From Yarrowia lipolytica (Eukaryota; Ascomycota; Dipodascomycetes; Dipodascales): 64,000 nt of DNA. Below are positions 10,686-19,892 of the stretch, piece by piece. The DNA lies in the NCBI RefSeq assembly GCF_001761485.1, contig NC_090775.1, forward strand, positions 372,001 to 436,000, in the 5' to 3' direction. The position numbers and the translations under genes are program-made. How positions within the stretch are numbered: position 1 is the first letter of the stretch; each line of letters opens with the position of its first letter. Below the pieces are notes generated by a model that worked only from the letters and a program-made list of their open reading frames with translations, searched no databases and was not told where the DNA came from.

Positions 10686-11537
10686 ATGAGCATCTGGTTA
10701 TTGTAAACTGCTGGCTTCGTTGCTGGCAACTGTATCGATAAACTCCTCCAGGCCAATCACAAAGTCATGGGAATTATCCCATCAGAAGAAAAGGGTCAGC
10801 GACTAGCTGTGGCTTTCTCCGAGGCTATCAAGTCCGGACAACTGGTTTTTGAGACGGTTTCCGACGTTCGATCTGAAGAGGGTTCAAGACTCGGCTTCAA
10901 AAGCATCAAATACGTGCTCCATACCGCCTCTCCTTCACCTTTCAATGTCGAGGACCCCGTCAAGGATCTACTGAGCCTTCCGTCAACAGAACTCTGACTG
11001 TTCTCAAGGTCGTCATCGTCAAGCAATACCTACGCTCCCCACGTGGAAATCACCTCATCGTTCGCAGCCATGCTCAACAAGAACGAGGCTAACGATTATT
11101 CCTCCTTGGTAACCGAGGAGTCGTGGATTCCCGTGGCATGGGGAGAAGCTTCTCATAAGGACAACGCTTTTGTATCCTACATGGGCTCCAAGAAGTATGC
11201 AGGGAAGGTGGCCTGGGGATTCATAAAGTCTGAGAAGCCCTCGTTTGGCCTTACCACCGTCAACCCCGGCTACGTGTTTGGTAGTGGTATTGCTCTAGAC
11301 GCGAAGTCTCCCAACTCCACCACTAATGGGACCATCATTCAGGGTCACTTGTCTACCACACCCGGGCAAGATACGTCCGAGGGTCAGAGCTCATGTGTCT
11401 GCCATCCCCAGAACCTCGACAACCAGCGACTTATGCCGTGTGTCTCCAAGTTGTGCAACCAGGATTTGCGGGATACAGTAAACAAAGAGGTTCCCGATCT
11501 CAAGGGCAAGACAATGAGTAAACCCGAAAGGTGCTAG
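10686..11537 (+). pseudogene. Decayed GRE2-type NADPH-dependent aldehyde/ketone reductase
   Basis: Fragments of an extended short-chain dehydrogenase of the Gre2/methylglyoxal reductase type lie in order but not in one frame. The glycine-rich start reads roughly TAGFVAGNCIDKLLQANHKV from 10705 and is separated from any ATG by a frame break near 10698-10704. It continues as MGIIPSEEKGQRL and IKYVLHTASPSPFNVEDPVKDLL to a stop at 10997. After a frame change the next pieces are VEITSSFAAM (11046) and the block containing SKKYAGKVAWGFIKSEKP, GLTTVNPGYVFG (to about 11285). The catalytic YxxxK is kept as YMGSK-KYAGK-like text, probably YxGSK. The C-terminal quarter is missing or unrecognisable. At least two frame breaks make this a pseudogene of a host metabolic gene. 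Confidence 0.8.
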
Positions 11538-12258
11538 ACAATGATTGGGTTAGTTTAGACAAGACTGTGAAGGATTTTGTCGAGGATTTTGTCGAGCAGT
11601 GGCTGTTGTTTCAGGTCTGAGTGGTCCCGAAGCTTTGAGAGTAGAGCTCGAAGAACCAGACCCATCGCCGCATACAAGTATGAGCAGAAGCACAGAACAT
11701 TCACAGTAGTAGCTGAGTTTTAGTGAAGTAATCATATGGAAATGGGGCTTGTAATATATCAAGTATGTCGTTAATAGCAACTTTCTGCAATAATCTAAGC
11801 AAGTAGTACTTGAGTATTCAAGAGATCAACTACTGTGCGTGCGACTGGTAGTTGGAGAGGCTTTTATTCCAGTGCTTAATTTAGATCAGTTTTATTTCAC
11901 TGTATTTCACTCCCTCAACCCACGTCGTATCTGTCATATAAAGTTTTCGACAGTCCGTTACAGTAATTGCGATGGAGAGACTCTTCTGAGCAACCATCTT
12001 TTGGCACAGCAACAGGAGCTGTAGTATGTAGCAATAGCCGTGAGATAAGTGCGCCAAATACCTTCAAATGCGCCAGGCAACCTTCCATCTTTATACATAC
12101 ACTACACAGCATTGCTTCAAAGTCTCACCTCACGTGCCCCGCAACACCACCCGCTGCAACCTAACCACTTTTGAGGTTGGGACCTATTATCGCAGGCGCA
12201 GCATTATGAGACTCCCTCTCTCCTCCTCATCAACAGGAAAAGAAATACAACAAAGACA
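11538..12258. other. Intergenic region upstream of UBC1
   Basis: About 720 bases lie between the pseudogene and UBC1. A TCACGTG site is near 12130. A short tandem AGGATTTTGTCG duplication is at 11571-11594. No gene was recognised. Confidence 0.55.
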
Positions 12259-12951
12259 ATGTCACGAGCCCGACGAGTAGCCAGAGAGATGGAGGATGTG
12301 CGGTCCGACTCCGAAGCCGGCATCACCATCCAGGCCATCAACGATGCCGACATCTCCCATCTGAAGGGCACCTTCCACGGGCCTCCCGGCACTCCCTACC
12401 AGGGCGGCACTTTTGTGGTCGATATCCAGATCCCCAATGATTGTGAGTAAAGAGAGCCACACAGACAATGTGGCCATGTCTGCCGCTGCCGAACTAACAC
12501 AGACCCCTTCAAGCCTCCTCGAATGAAGTTTGACACTCGCATTTACCACCCCAACATTTCGTCGCAGACCGGCGCCATCTGTCTCGACATTCTCAAGGAC
12601 GCATGGTCGCCTGTCTTCACGCTCAAATCGTCGCTTATCTCGCTGCAGTCGCTGCTGCAATCTGCCGAGCCCAACGACCCCCAGGATGCTGAGGTGGCCA
12701 AGATCTATCTCACCGACAAGGCCGCTTTTGAGCGTACTGCAGCAGAATGGACAGCCCAGTACGCCGGTGGCAACGCTGGAGGAGATCAAGACGAGATCGC
12801 ACGCCTTGGCCTGGATCGAGACGCCGTTGAGGGATTCGCCAGCATGGGTTTTGGCAAAGACAAGATCATCGCCGTGTTCAAAAAGCTGCAAATCAAGAAG
12901 CCTCAGTCTCAAGAGGACGAGCAGAGAGTGGTCGAGGAGCTTCTGAACTAG
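12259..12951 (+). CDS. UBC1: Ubiquitin-conjugating enzyme E2 with C-terminal UBA domain (two exons)
   Basis: Exons 12259-12442 and 12503-12951 join to a 210-residue protein. The 60-base intron starts GTGAGT and ends CTAACACAG. Splicing completes the codon for Tyr62 in IPNDYPFKPPRMKF, a universally conserved E2 block. The UBC fold covers about residues 5-150, with HPN at 77-79 and the catalytic Cys88 in GAICLDILKDAWSP, the same position as in yeast Ubc1. The last 45 residues form a UBA domain (VEGFASMGFGKDKIIAVFKKL), a hallmark of Ubc1/UBE2K. The enzyme makes Lys48-linked ubiquitin chains for proteasomal degradation, including ER-associated degradation with Hrd1, which is also in this window. 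It sits directly upstream of RPT2. Confidence 0.95.
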
Positions 12952-13509
12952 GCTGTTAATTTATATGCATAAGTCTTGATATCAGTGGGCGTATGAGTAG
13001 CACACAGTACAAGTAGATTTATTTGTAGATGTGGCGTCATGGCGTCATGGTTGCAATGTATTGAAGGGTGTGATTTAGTAATGGGTAAGTAACGACTGTT
13101 AGTCACTACAAATTTGCTTCTATTAGTACTGTAGCAGTAACCAGGTCTCATAACCTCAGCGTTAACTTCTATTGGTATAGTAGCTTGCTCGCTTAATGCT
13201 TACTCATCTCTACCATGGTGCCTAGAACATTCCATGGGACATTTTGCACAATAATGTATGAATCGACAAAAAAAGGGGTCACGTGGTGGTAGTAGCAAAG
13301 GGTGGCAAACACACCTCACCCGAAAAATCGTCTGGATCCGTACTCTGATTACTTGTACGCACGTCTGATCGTGTACTCACTTGCAGTACTTATCACAGTT
13401 ACCCGGCACTGAATTGTGTGTGCCTAAGGGAACACACAACTCAAAACCACAGTGGCCAAGCCAGAGAGGTTCCAGCACTTACAAACTCATACAACACAAC
13501 ACATTCATC
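12952..13509. other. UBC1-RPT2 intergenic region and RPT2 promoter
   Basis: The 558 bases hold the UBC1 3' end and the RPT2 promoter. A TCACGTG site is at 13279-13285 and a PACE element at 13301-13309 (listed separately). A tandem ATGGCGTC duplication is at about 13035-13051. No other gene was seen. Confidence 0.6.
13301..13309 (+). promoter_or_regulatory. Proteasome-associated control element (PACE), GGTGGCAAA
   Basis: An exact match to the nonamer GGTGGCAAA, which in Saccharomyces is bound by the zinc-finger activator Rpn4 upstream of proteasome genes. It lies 201 bases before the RPT2 start codon, the expected location. Binding by a Yarrowia Rpn4 homologue is inferred. Confidence 0.8.
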
Positions 13510-14963
13510 ATGGTGAGTATAGCGCGGTTTCTGCGCTTGGAGGGCAATGGATGGTGGCCAAACGGTTGCCACGACACGCCGATTGTCACAAAATCCGGTT
13601 TTGATCCAATTCTCGCAAGGTGGCGAATGACCACTACAATCAGTACTAACCCCAGGGTAACCGACCATCACTCCCCGGAGACAAGAAGAAGGACGACAAG
13701 AAGAACGAGAAGCCCAAGTATGAGCCTCCCGTGAACACACGATCGCATCGAAAGAAGAAGAAGGGCCCCGAAAACGCCAACAAACTGCCCGGCGTGTACC
13801 CCACGACACGATGCAAGCTCAAGCTGCTCAAGATGGAGCGAATCAAGGATCATCTGCTGCTGGAGGAAGAGTTTGTGCAGAATCAGGAGCGTCTCAACCC
13901 GCTGGACGACAAGGTTGCCGAGGAGCGATCAAAGGTTGACACTCTGAGAGGTTCTCCCATGGGCGTGGGCACTCTGGAGGAGATCATCGACGACGATCAT
14001 GCCATTGTCTCGTCCACTTCTGGCCCCGAGTACTACGTTTCGATCATGTCTTTTGTTGATAAGGATCTTCTAGAACCCGGCTGTTCTGTTTTGCTGCACC
14101 ACAAGACTGTGTCTGTCGTTGGAGTGCTGCAAGACGATGCCGACCCCATGGTCTCGGTAATGAAGTTGGACAAGGCCCCCACAGAGTCGTATGCCGATAT
14201 TGGAGGTCTGGAGTCGCAGATTCAGGAAATTAAGGAGTCCGTGGAGCTGCCACTCACACATCCAGAGCTCTATGAAGAGATGGGTATCAAACCCCCCAAG
14301 GGAGTCATTCTTTACGGCGCTCCCGGAACCGGAAAGACACTGCTGGCCAAGGCCGTCGCCAACCAGACTTCTGCTACATTTTTGCGAATCGTTGGATCCG
14401 AGCTGATCCAAAAGTACTTGGGAGACGGTCCCCGACTGTGTCGACAGATTTTCCAGATTGCCGCAGAACACGCACCGTCCATTGTTTTCATCGATGAGAT
14501 TGACGCTATTGGAACCAAACGATACGAGTCGACGTCTGGCGGAGAGCGAGAGGTGCAGCGGACCATGCTGGAGCTTCTGAACCAGCTGGATGGATTCGAC
14601 GACCGAGGAGACGTCAAGGTAATTATGGCTACAAACAAGATTGAGTCGCTGGACCCTGCACTGATTCGACCTGGTCGAATCGACCGAAAGATTCTGTTTG
14701 AGAATCCCGACTCCACCACCAAGCGAAAGATTATGGGCATCCACACCTCCAAGATGAACCTCAACGACGATGTTGATCTCGAGGAGTTTGTGTCTTCCAA
14801 GGATGAACTTTCTGGAGCCGACATCAAGGCCATGTGCACCGAGGCAGGTCTGCTTGCTCTGCGAGAGAGACGAATGCGGGTCACTGCTGAGGATTTCCGA
14901 ACCGCTAAAGAGCGGGTCATGAAGAACAAGGTGGAGGAGAACCTTGAGGGTCTCTACCTGTAA
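13510..14963 (+). CDS. RPT2: 26S proteasome regulatory ATPase Rpt2 (first exon is only ATG)
   Basis: Exon 1 is just the ATG (13510-13512). A 143-base intron (GTGAGT to TACTAACCCCAG) leads to exon 2 at 13656-14963, giving 436 residues beginning [17 protein letters not shown]. The Gly2 created by splicing fits the N-myristoylation signal known for Rpt2. The AAA module has Walker A GAPGTGKT at 222-229, Walker B FIDEID at about 279-284, and the arginine-finger region (RPGRIDRK). The C-terminus LYL is the HbYX motif that docks in the 20S alpha ring and opens its gate. Rpt2 is one of six ATPases that unfold substrates in the base of the 19S particle. Length and architecture match Saccharomyces Rpt2 (437 residues). 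Confidence 0.97.
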
Positions 14964-15314
14964 GCATAGAAGCATTAACGTATGACTATAATAAATACAT
15001 CAATGAGGTGGAGGTTGACGGGGACTTCTTCGTATACATACTAACATCTAACATCTACAGTAGATCGAATAACTTGCAACGGTACATGCCGTCATAGAAA
15101 GACGTTTGGTAGAAAATGCCTAATAGAGACAACACACATTCCAATACACAGACAGTTACAACCAGCAGCCACATTGTTATATAAATGTTTACCAAGTGAG
15201 CCTAACCAGTGGGTGTAAGTCATACATCATCATTCATTATTTAGTCATGATCCATGAAATGTTTATGCAATACGTTTCACAGTTCATTGGGTCAGCTTAA
15301 AACTTGTATTTGTT
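14964..15314. other. Intergenic between convergent genes
   Basis: The 351 bases between the RPT2 and 3-hydroxyisobutyrate dehydrogenase 3' ends are AT-rich and contain nothing recognisable. Confidence 0.6.
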
Positions 15315-16319
15315 TTATTGATCCTGATCCTGGAGGAACTTGTAGATAACAGACATGTCCTTGCCCTGGTAGTTGTCTCCCTTCTCAATGTTTTGATAGA
15401 CCTCGTAAGTCTTGTCAGCCACAAGCATGGAGGATCCAGACTGCTTGGCCACATCGATGGCCAGACCCAGGTCCTTTCGCATCAGGTTGATACCAAAGCC
15501 TCCAACGTAGTCTCGAGAAGAAGGAGTAGCGGGGTTGACACCTGGGACGGGGTTGTTCACCTCGGAGGACCAAGATCGACCGGAAGAGGAGTTGACAATG
15601 TCTGAGAAGAGCTTGAGGTCGCATCCAAGCTTCTCAGCAAGATGGAAAGCCTCAGCAGTGGCAACGTTAGTCACAGCCAACAGGTAGTTGTTGGCAAGCT
15701 TGGCAGCCAGACCCTGGCCCTGGGTGCCGCAGTTGACGATTCGGCCACCCATGAGCTTGAGCAGCTCCTCCACCTGCTTGTACACCTGCTGCTTGTCCTT
15801 GTTGCACCCGACCATGAAGGTGAGGGTGCCCTTCTCGGCTCCCACGACACCTCCGGAGACGGGGGCGTCCACAAAGGCAGCAGAGGCGTCCTTGTCGGTC
15901 ACAAGCTTACCGCACTCAATTGACGTCTGAGTGTCAATGGTGGAGCAGTCGACAAAGATCTTGGAGGTCTTGTCTCCGAGGTTGTTGACCAGGTCGGTGT
16001 AGACTCCTCGGACATGGACGGGCTCAGGGAGCATTGTGAAGATGACATCGGACTTGCTGGCCACGTCCACGGCAGAGCCCAGCACCTCCAGCTGGGCGCC
16101 CTTGGGATCCTTGTCCTTGGCAATCTGTTCTAGAGCAGCCTTGTTCATGTCGAACACGTTGACCTTGGAGTCAGCGTCGACACCGGGCAGCTTCTTCTGC
16201 AAATTGAGGGCCATGGGCAGACCCATTCGACCCAGACCAATGAAGCCGTAGGACAGGTCCCGGGAGGCCCGCAGCGGTCGCAGGGCCTTGACGGAGCTTC
16301 TGAGAGTGGATGAGAGCAT
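15315..16319 (-). CDS. 3-hydroxyisobutyrate dehydrogenase, mitochondrial
   Basis: A 334-residue beta-hydroxyacid dehydrogenase that oxidises 3-hydroxyisobutyrate to methylmalonate semialdehyde with NAD+ in valine breakdown. The N-terminus is Arg/Ser/Leu-rich (MLSSTLRSSVKALRPLRASR), as expected for mitochondrial import. The dinucleotide-binding motif GFIGLGRMG follows at 25-33. The substrate-binding signature DAPVSGGVVGAEKGTL and the catalytic-lysine segment GLAAKLANNYLL are intact. The C-terminal domain (GGFGINLMRKDLGLAID) is complete. The methylmalonate semialdehyde product goes on to propionyl-CoA, which links this gene with the 2-methylcitrate dehydratase 5.4 kb away. Confidence 0.95.
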   Translation of the reverse strand: MLSSTLRSSVKALRPLRASRDLSYGFIGLGRMGLPMALNLQKKLPGVDADSKVNVFDMNKAALEQIAKDKDPKGAQLEVLGSAVDVASKSDVIFTMLPEPVHVRGVYTDLVNNLGDKTSKIFVDCSTIDTQTSIECGKLVTDKDASAAFVDAPVSGGVVGAEKGTLTFMVGCNKDKQQVYKQVEELLKLMGGRIVNCGTQGQGLAAKLANNYLLAVTNVATAEAFHLAEKLGCDLKLFSDIVNSSSGRSWSSEVNNPVPGVNPATPSSRDYVGGFGINLMRKDLGLAIDVAKQSGSSMLVADKTYEVYQNIEKGDNYQGKDMSVIYKFLQDQDQ

Positions 16320-17498
16320 GCTGTGTATGTGTTAGGGTGGGTTTTGGTGTGTTGGAAAGGAGTGCCAGAAAAGAGATCGGTCTAGCTTTATCCTCTGGCC
16401 TGCGGCTCACCCCAGATTTGAACTTTGGGTTTGTCGGGCTAGTCTCGGGGCGCGTGTGGGGGAGATGCATCAATAACCGCATAATAGTGGTCCCACTGCA
16501 GGTGTTTGGAGGTGGAGCTGAAACTTTTATTTCCTAATATCGTATTCAAGCTGTCTCCAAAGGAGCATTCATCCTCGCAACTCCTCGGACTAGCTCCAAA
16601 AGGCATTTTTAGCCGCGTCTGCGTACAGGTAAGGGATCCCCCCCACATTATCCACCCAGCATTAGTCTTGCGTTATGTACACTCAACAGAGTTCGTCGAT
16701 TGCCGCCGAAGCGGACATCTTCGTTGGGTGAGGGACCAGGCTTGTGGTATATTAATTGGAGAGGAGGGCCGAGAGGGTTGGCGAGAAGTTACAAATTGAA
16801 CTAGGAGTACACATAGAATGATATACCTTCTACTTCTACTGACGGTCGTAGTCACAATACGTGCGTGTGCACAATACGTGCGTGTGTACATCTGAGTTAT
16901 AACTTGCACTGGGTTGTCAGTGATGAACCCACAGTGTGATTATGTCCTGCCCAGTGTACAAGTACAGCACTATTATGGGTGTTGCACCCTATCCATCTAT
17001 ATACCCACCATGTTAGCCCCGTAAGTGAGATTGATTCCCTTCATGCGCTCCACAAGTACAGTACATAGTCATCGGCATGCATATTATATACCTACAGCAT
17101 GTACAGTATGTACTGTAATAGTGGGAGATCCTACAGTATTTGTAGTGCTTTCTTGGTGGACATGCATACTTTGCACCAGTGTCGAAAATATCGTACTTGT
17201 ACTTAACCACTTTTTGTACTTTTATAACGTGCGTCAAAGCCTCTTAATTGATGACGCTCCAGCTATTATTGGTGCACCTGAAGGTCACCAGGTTCAAGAA
17301 CTACTCATTCACACCGTGATCAGAAGGTGATAGACATTGCCAAGGCTCTTGAATCTTCTCATTTCTCTCACCGACTCCAAAGGATCTCTTATCTGCAAGT
17401 GTACAATGCAACAGACTAGCGCCTGTTGTAGCCTGAAGCTTCTCAAACCATGCCAGCTACGCCAGCTTCAATTAATTACTCTAAACATGTGGCACCAA
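16320..17498. other. 1.2-kb intergenic region
   Basis: This lies between the 3-hydroxyisobutyrate dehydrogenase start and the SES1 3' end. It contains several copies of the GTACTTGTAC/GTACAAGTAC motif and an inverted repeat at 17102-17117, described separately. A duplicated CACAATACGTGCGTGTG is present at about 16853-16886. No gene or tRNA was identified. Confidence 0.5.
17102..17117. repeat. Inverted repeat TACAGTA-TG-TACTGTA
   Basis: Seven-base perfect arms with a two-base spacer. A second copy of the same design (spacer CA) lies at 23809-23824. Confidence 0.7.
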
Positions 17499-18860
17499 TT
17501 ACTTCTTGGCGGCCTGCTTCTGAGAAGTGGAGTTCTTGGGGAGCTCAGCGGTGTAGGGGATGAACTCGGGCTCGCCAGGAATGAACCGTCGCAGAACCTC
17601 GGGGACTCGCAGACCATCGTCGGTCTGGTAGTTCTCCAGAATGCAGCACAGGGCTCGCTCGGTGGCGCAAAGAGTGGAGTTGAGGCAGTGGACGTACTTC
17701 TTCTCTCGCTCGTTCTGCTTCTTGATGCCGCATCGGATCTCAAGGTTTCGGGACTGGTAATCGGTACAGTTGGAGCAAGAAACAAGCTCCTTGTACTCCT
17801 GCTGGAAGGGGAACCAAGCCTCGAGATCATACTTCTTGGCGGCGGCGTTGTTCAGCTCGCCGGAGACAATGGACACAACTCGGTAGGGAAGACCCAGAGA
17901 CTTGTAGAACTCCTCGGAGGCATCAATCATTCGGTCAAACTCCTCCCACGACTTTTCGGGGTCGGTGATGCAGAACTGCTCAATCTTCTCAAACTGGTGG
18001 ACTCGGAAGATTCCCCAGGCGTCCTTGCCGTGAGAGCCAGCCTCACGTCGGAAACAGGTGGAGTAGCCAGCGTATCGTCGGGGTAGCTGCTCCTCGGGTC
18101 GCTCGAACCACTCATTGGCGTGGTAGGCAGAAATGGGCTGCTCGGAGGTGGCAATCAGGTACTTTTCGTCCTGGCCATCCATGACCTTGTACAGCTCCTC
18201 GTCGAACTGCGACAGCTGGGCGGTTCGGGCCATGACGTCCTTGTTCATCATCATGGGAGCCTGCAGAGGCACGTAGCCTCGCTTAGTAAGGAAGTCCAGA
18301 CCGTAGTTGATCAGAGCCTGGTTGAGGAAGACTCCGTAAGACTTGAGGAAGTAGCCTCGGTGGCCGACAATCTTGGTTCCTCGCTCGGGATCGTAACCAT
18401 CGAGTCGGGTAAGAACCTCGTGGTGAGAAAGCTTGCCCTTGACAGCGGGGTCGAAGCCGTCGTTGGCAAAGGTTCGAATGATGGCATTGTTGTCCTCGTT
18501 ATCGGAAACAACAACAGACTCATGGACAAGGTTACCAACGGTGTTGACCTTGGCCCGGAGGGCAGAATCCTGCTCCTGCTCCTGCTTAGTGAGCTCGGCT
18601 TTCTTGGCGACGACATTGTCCTTCTCCTTGAGCAGCTCGCTGGCGTCCTCCTTAGCCTTGAACTTGAGACCGATGGCCTTCTGGATCTTGTTCTGCTCCT
18701 TGTTGAGCTCGTCCAGGTCGAATCGGGTCTTGGTCCAGGCCTTGTAGTCGGCGATGATCTCGTCGACAATCTCGACGGGGTCGCCTCGCGCCTTCTGCGA
18801 CACTCGGATGGCCTCGGGGTTGCCGCCCTTCTCCTCAAGGAACTGGATGATGTCGAGCAT
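17499..18860 (-). CDS. SES1: Seryl-tRNA synthetase, cytosolic
   Basis: A 453-residue class II synthetase that charges tRNA-Ser. The N-terminal 110 or so residues form the long antiparallel coiled coil that grips the tRNA-Ser variable arm (NKEQNKIQKAIG, KEDASELLKEKDNV). The catalytic domain carries TSEQPISAYHANEWF, motif 2 (FRREAGSHGKDAWGIFRVHQFEK) and motif 3 (NSTLCATERALCCILENYQ with the following GLRVPEVLRRF). The tail ends with the lysine-rich residues common to eukaryotic cytosolic enzymes (SQKQAAKK). Codon use is highly biased. It is divergently arranged with the small Atg31-like gene. Confidence 0.97.
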   Translation of the reverse strand: MLDIIQFLEEKGGNPEAIRVSQKARGDPVEIVDEIIADYKAWTKTRFDLDELNKEQNKIQKAIGLKFKAKEDASELLKEKDNVVAKKAELTKQEQEQDSALRAKVNTVGNLVHESVVVSDNEDNNAIIRTFANDGFDPAVKGKLSHHEVLTRLDGYDPERGTKIVGHRGYFLKSYGVFLNQALINYGLDFLTKRGYVPLQAPMMMNKDVMARTAQLSQFDEELYKVMDGQDEKYLIATSEQPISAYHANEWFERPEEQLPRRYAGYSTCFRREAGSHGKDAWGIFRVHQFEKIEQFCITDPEKSWEEFDRMIDASEEFYKSLGLPYRVVSIVSGELNNAAAKKYDLEAWFPFQQEYKELVSCSNCTDYQSRNLEIRCGIKKQNEREKKYVHCLNSTLCATERALCCILENYQTDDGLRVPEVLRRFIPGEPEFIPYTAELPKNSTSQKQAAKK

Positions 18861-19076
18861 TTTTCAAAAGATGTGTGTTTAACGTGACGTGGAGTGTCAA
18901 GCTTTCAAAAAGGGTGTACCAACTGAACTTACATATTTTCACTTTGACTTTTTTCAGCTGGGAGTTGTTCCAGAGTGAGAGTGTGAGTGAGTGTGCCCAT
19001 GCACCTCCTTCATGCAAGTGGTTTTGATGGAGATGAACTTACAGTGATACTTGTACACCACAAATACCACACTACA

Positions 19077-19580
19077 ATGGGCACACCCAGTCAATTATCG
19101 CAGCCCTACTTTGTAGTGGCTAACGACAAGTCCACACATACGGTAAGAGACACAAATACCGGCAACCCCGAATCGGAACACTTTCCAAACGTCAAGTATA
19201 TCTTTGCAGACGACGAGCCCATAGACGACGCAGGACCAGCCGTATACGTGGACTTTGACGAGACAGGCACGCGGGTGACCAAGTTCCACTCGGAGATTCC
19301 TGACTGGCAAGTGACCGATGTGAAAGTTGACTCGCTGGGGGACGTGATCGACGACAAGAACAGCGAATTGAGTAAAGCCATGCGCCTGACTATCCAGGGT
19401 ATCCAGTCGAAACCTGTATATCTGGACATGGACGGGGGTCCTTCTGCGGCAGAACTGGATACCATGGATCTCAGAACGCTTAAAGACTTCTTCAAGTCCA
19501 GAAATGATCTGCTCCATCAGATTGTTAGCAAGATGCCTATCAGAGAGGGGGATTTCAAAGTGGAGGACTCCCAAGAGTGA
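19077..19580 (+). CDS. Small acidic protein resembling autophagy factor Atg31
   Basis: A 167-residue acidic protein. The frame opens at a GTG at 18987 with an ATG at 18999, but residues before the ATG at 19077 (CACACTACAATGG) look non-coding in character. The segment HFPNVKYIFADDE at about 36-48 resembles, from memory, the FPxxIKYIFEDN block of Saccharomyces Atg31. It is followed by a beta-rich stretch (AVYVDFDETGTRVTKF), comparable to Atg31's IIVQLDESG region. The C-terminus (DLRTLKDFFKSRNDLLHQIVSKM) resembles the Atg31 terminal helix that contacts Atg17. Atg31 is a subunit of the Atg17-Atg31-Atg29 scaffold that starts autophagosome formation. The match rests on short motifs and size, so this is a proposal; otherwise the protein is of unknown function. 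Confidence 0.5.
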   Translation: MGTPSQLSQPYFVVANDKSTHTVRDTNTGNPESEHFPNVKYIFADDEPIDDAGPAVYVDFDETGTRVTKFHSEIPDWQVTDVKVDSLGDVIDDKNSELSKAMRLTIQGIQSKPVYLDMDGGPSAAELDTMDLRTLKDFFKSRNDLLHQIVSKMPIREGDFKVEDSQE

Positions 19581-19892
19581 CCCCAAACATTGACCATAAA
19601 GGCTCTATTTATCCCATCTTATTTATTATACAGCATTGAGAAGTATGCGCGTTTTAGTAGCGACAATTCGACTTGTATGGACAGACCACGGTTTCCACGT
19701 TGTAGAAACAGCACAGGCATATCAGACGCCGTACAATGCCTTGGGCCGGTACACTCGATACCTGTGCTTGTTATCGAAATACTCTGCAGTAGAAGCAGAA
19801 TAAGAACAGTCGCCCCGCTCATATGGCGGTGCTTGGATCGCGCTGCTCGCAGTTGATGATAAGATAAATAATATTAATGACTAATGTAACAT
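19581..19892. other. Intergenic between convergent genes
   Basis: The 312 bases between the Atg31-like gene and the kinesin-5 3' end contain nothing recognisable. Confidence 0.6.
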
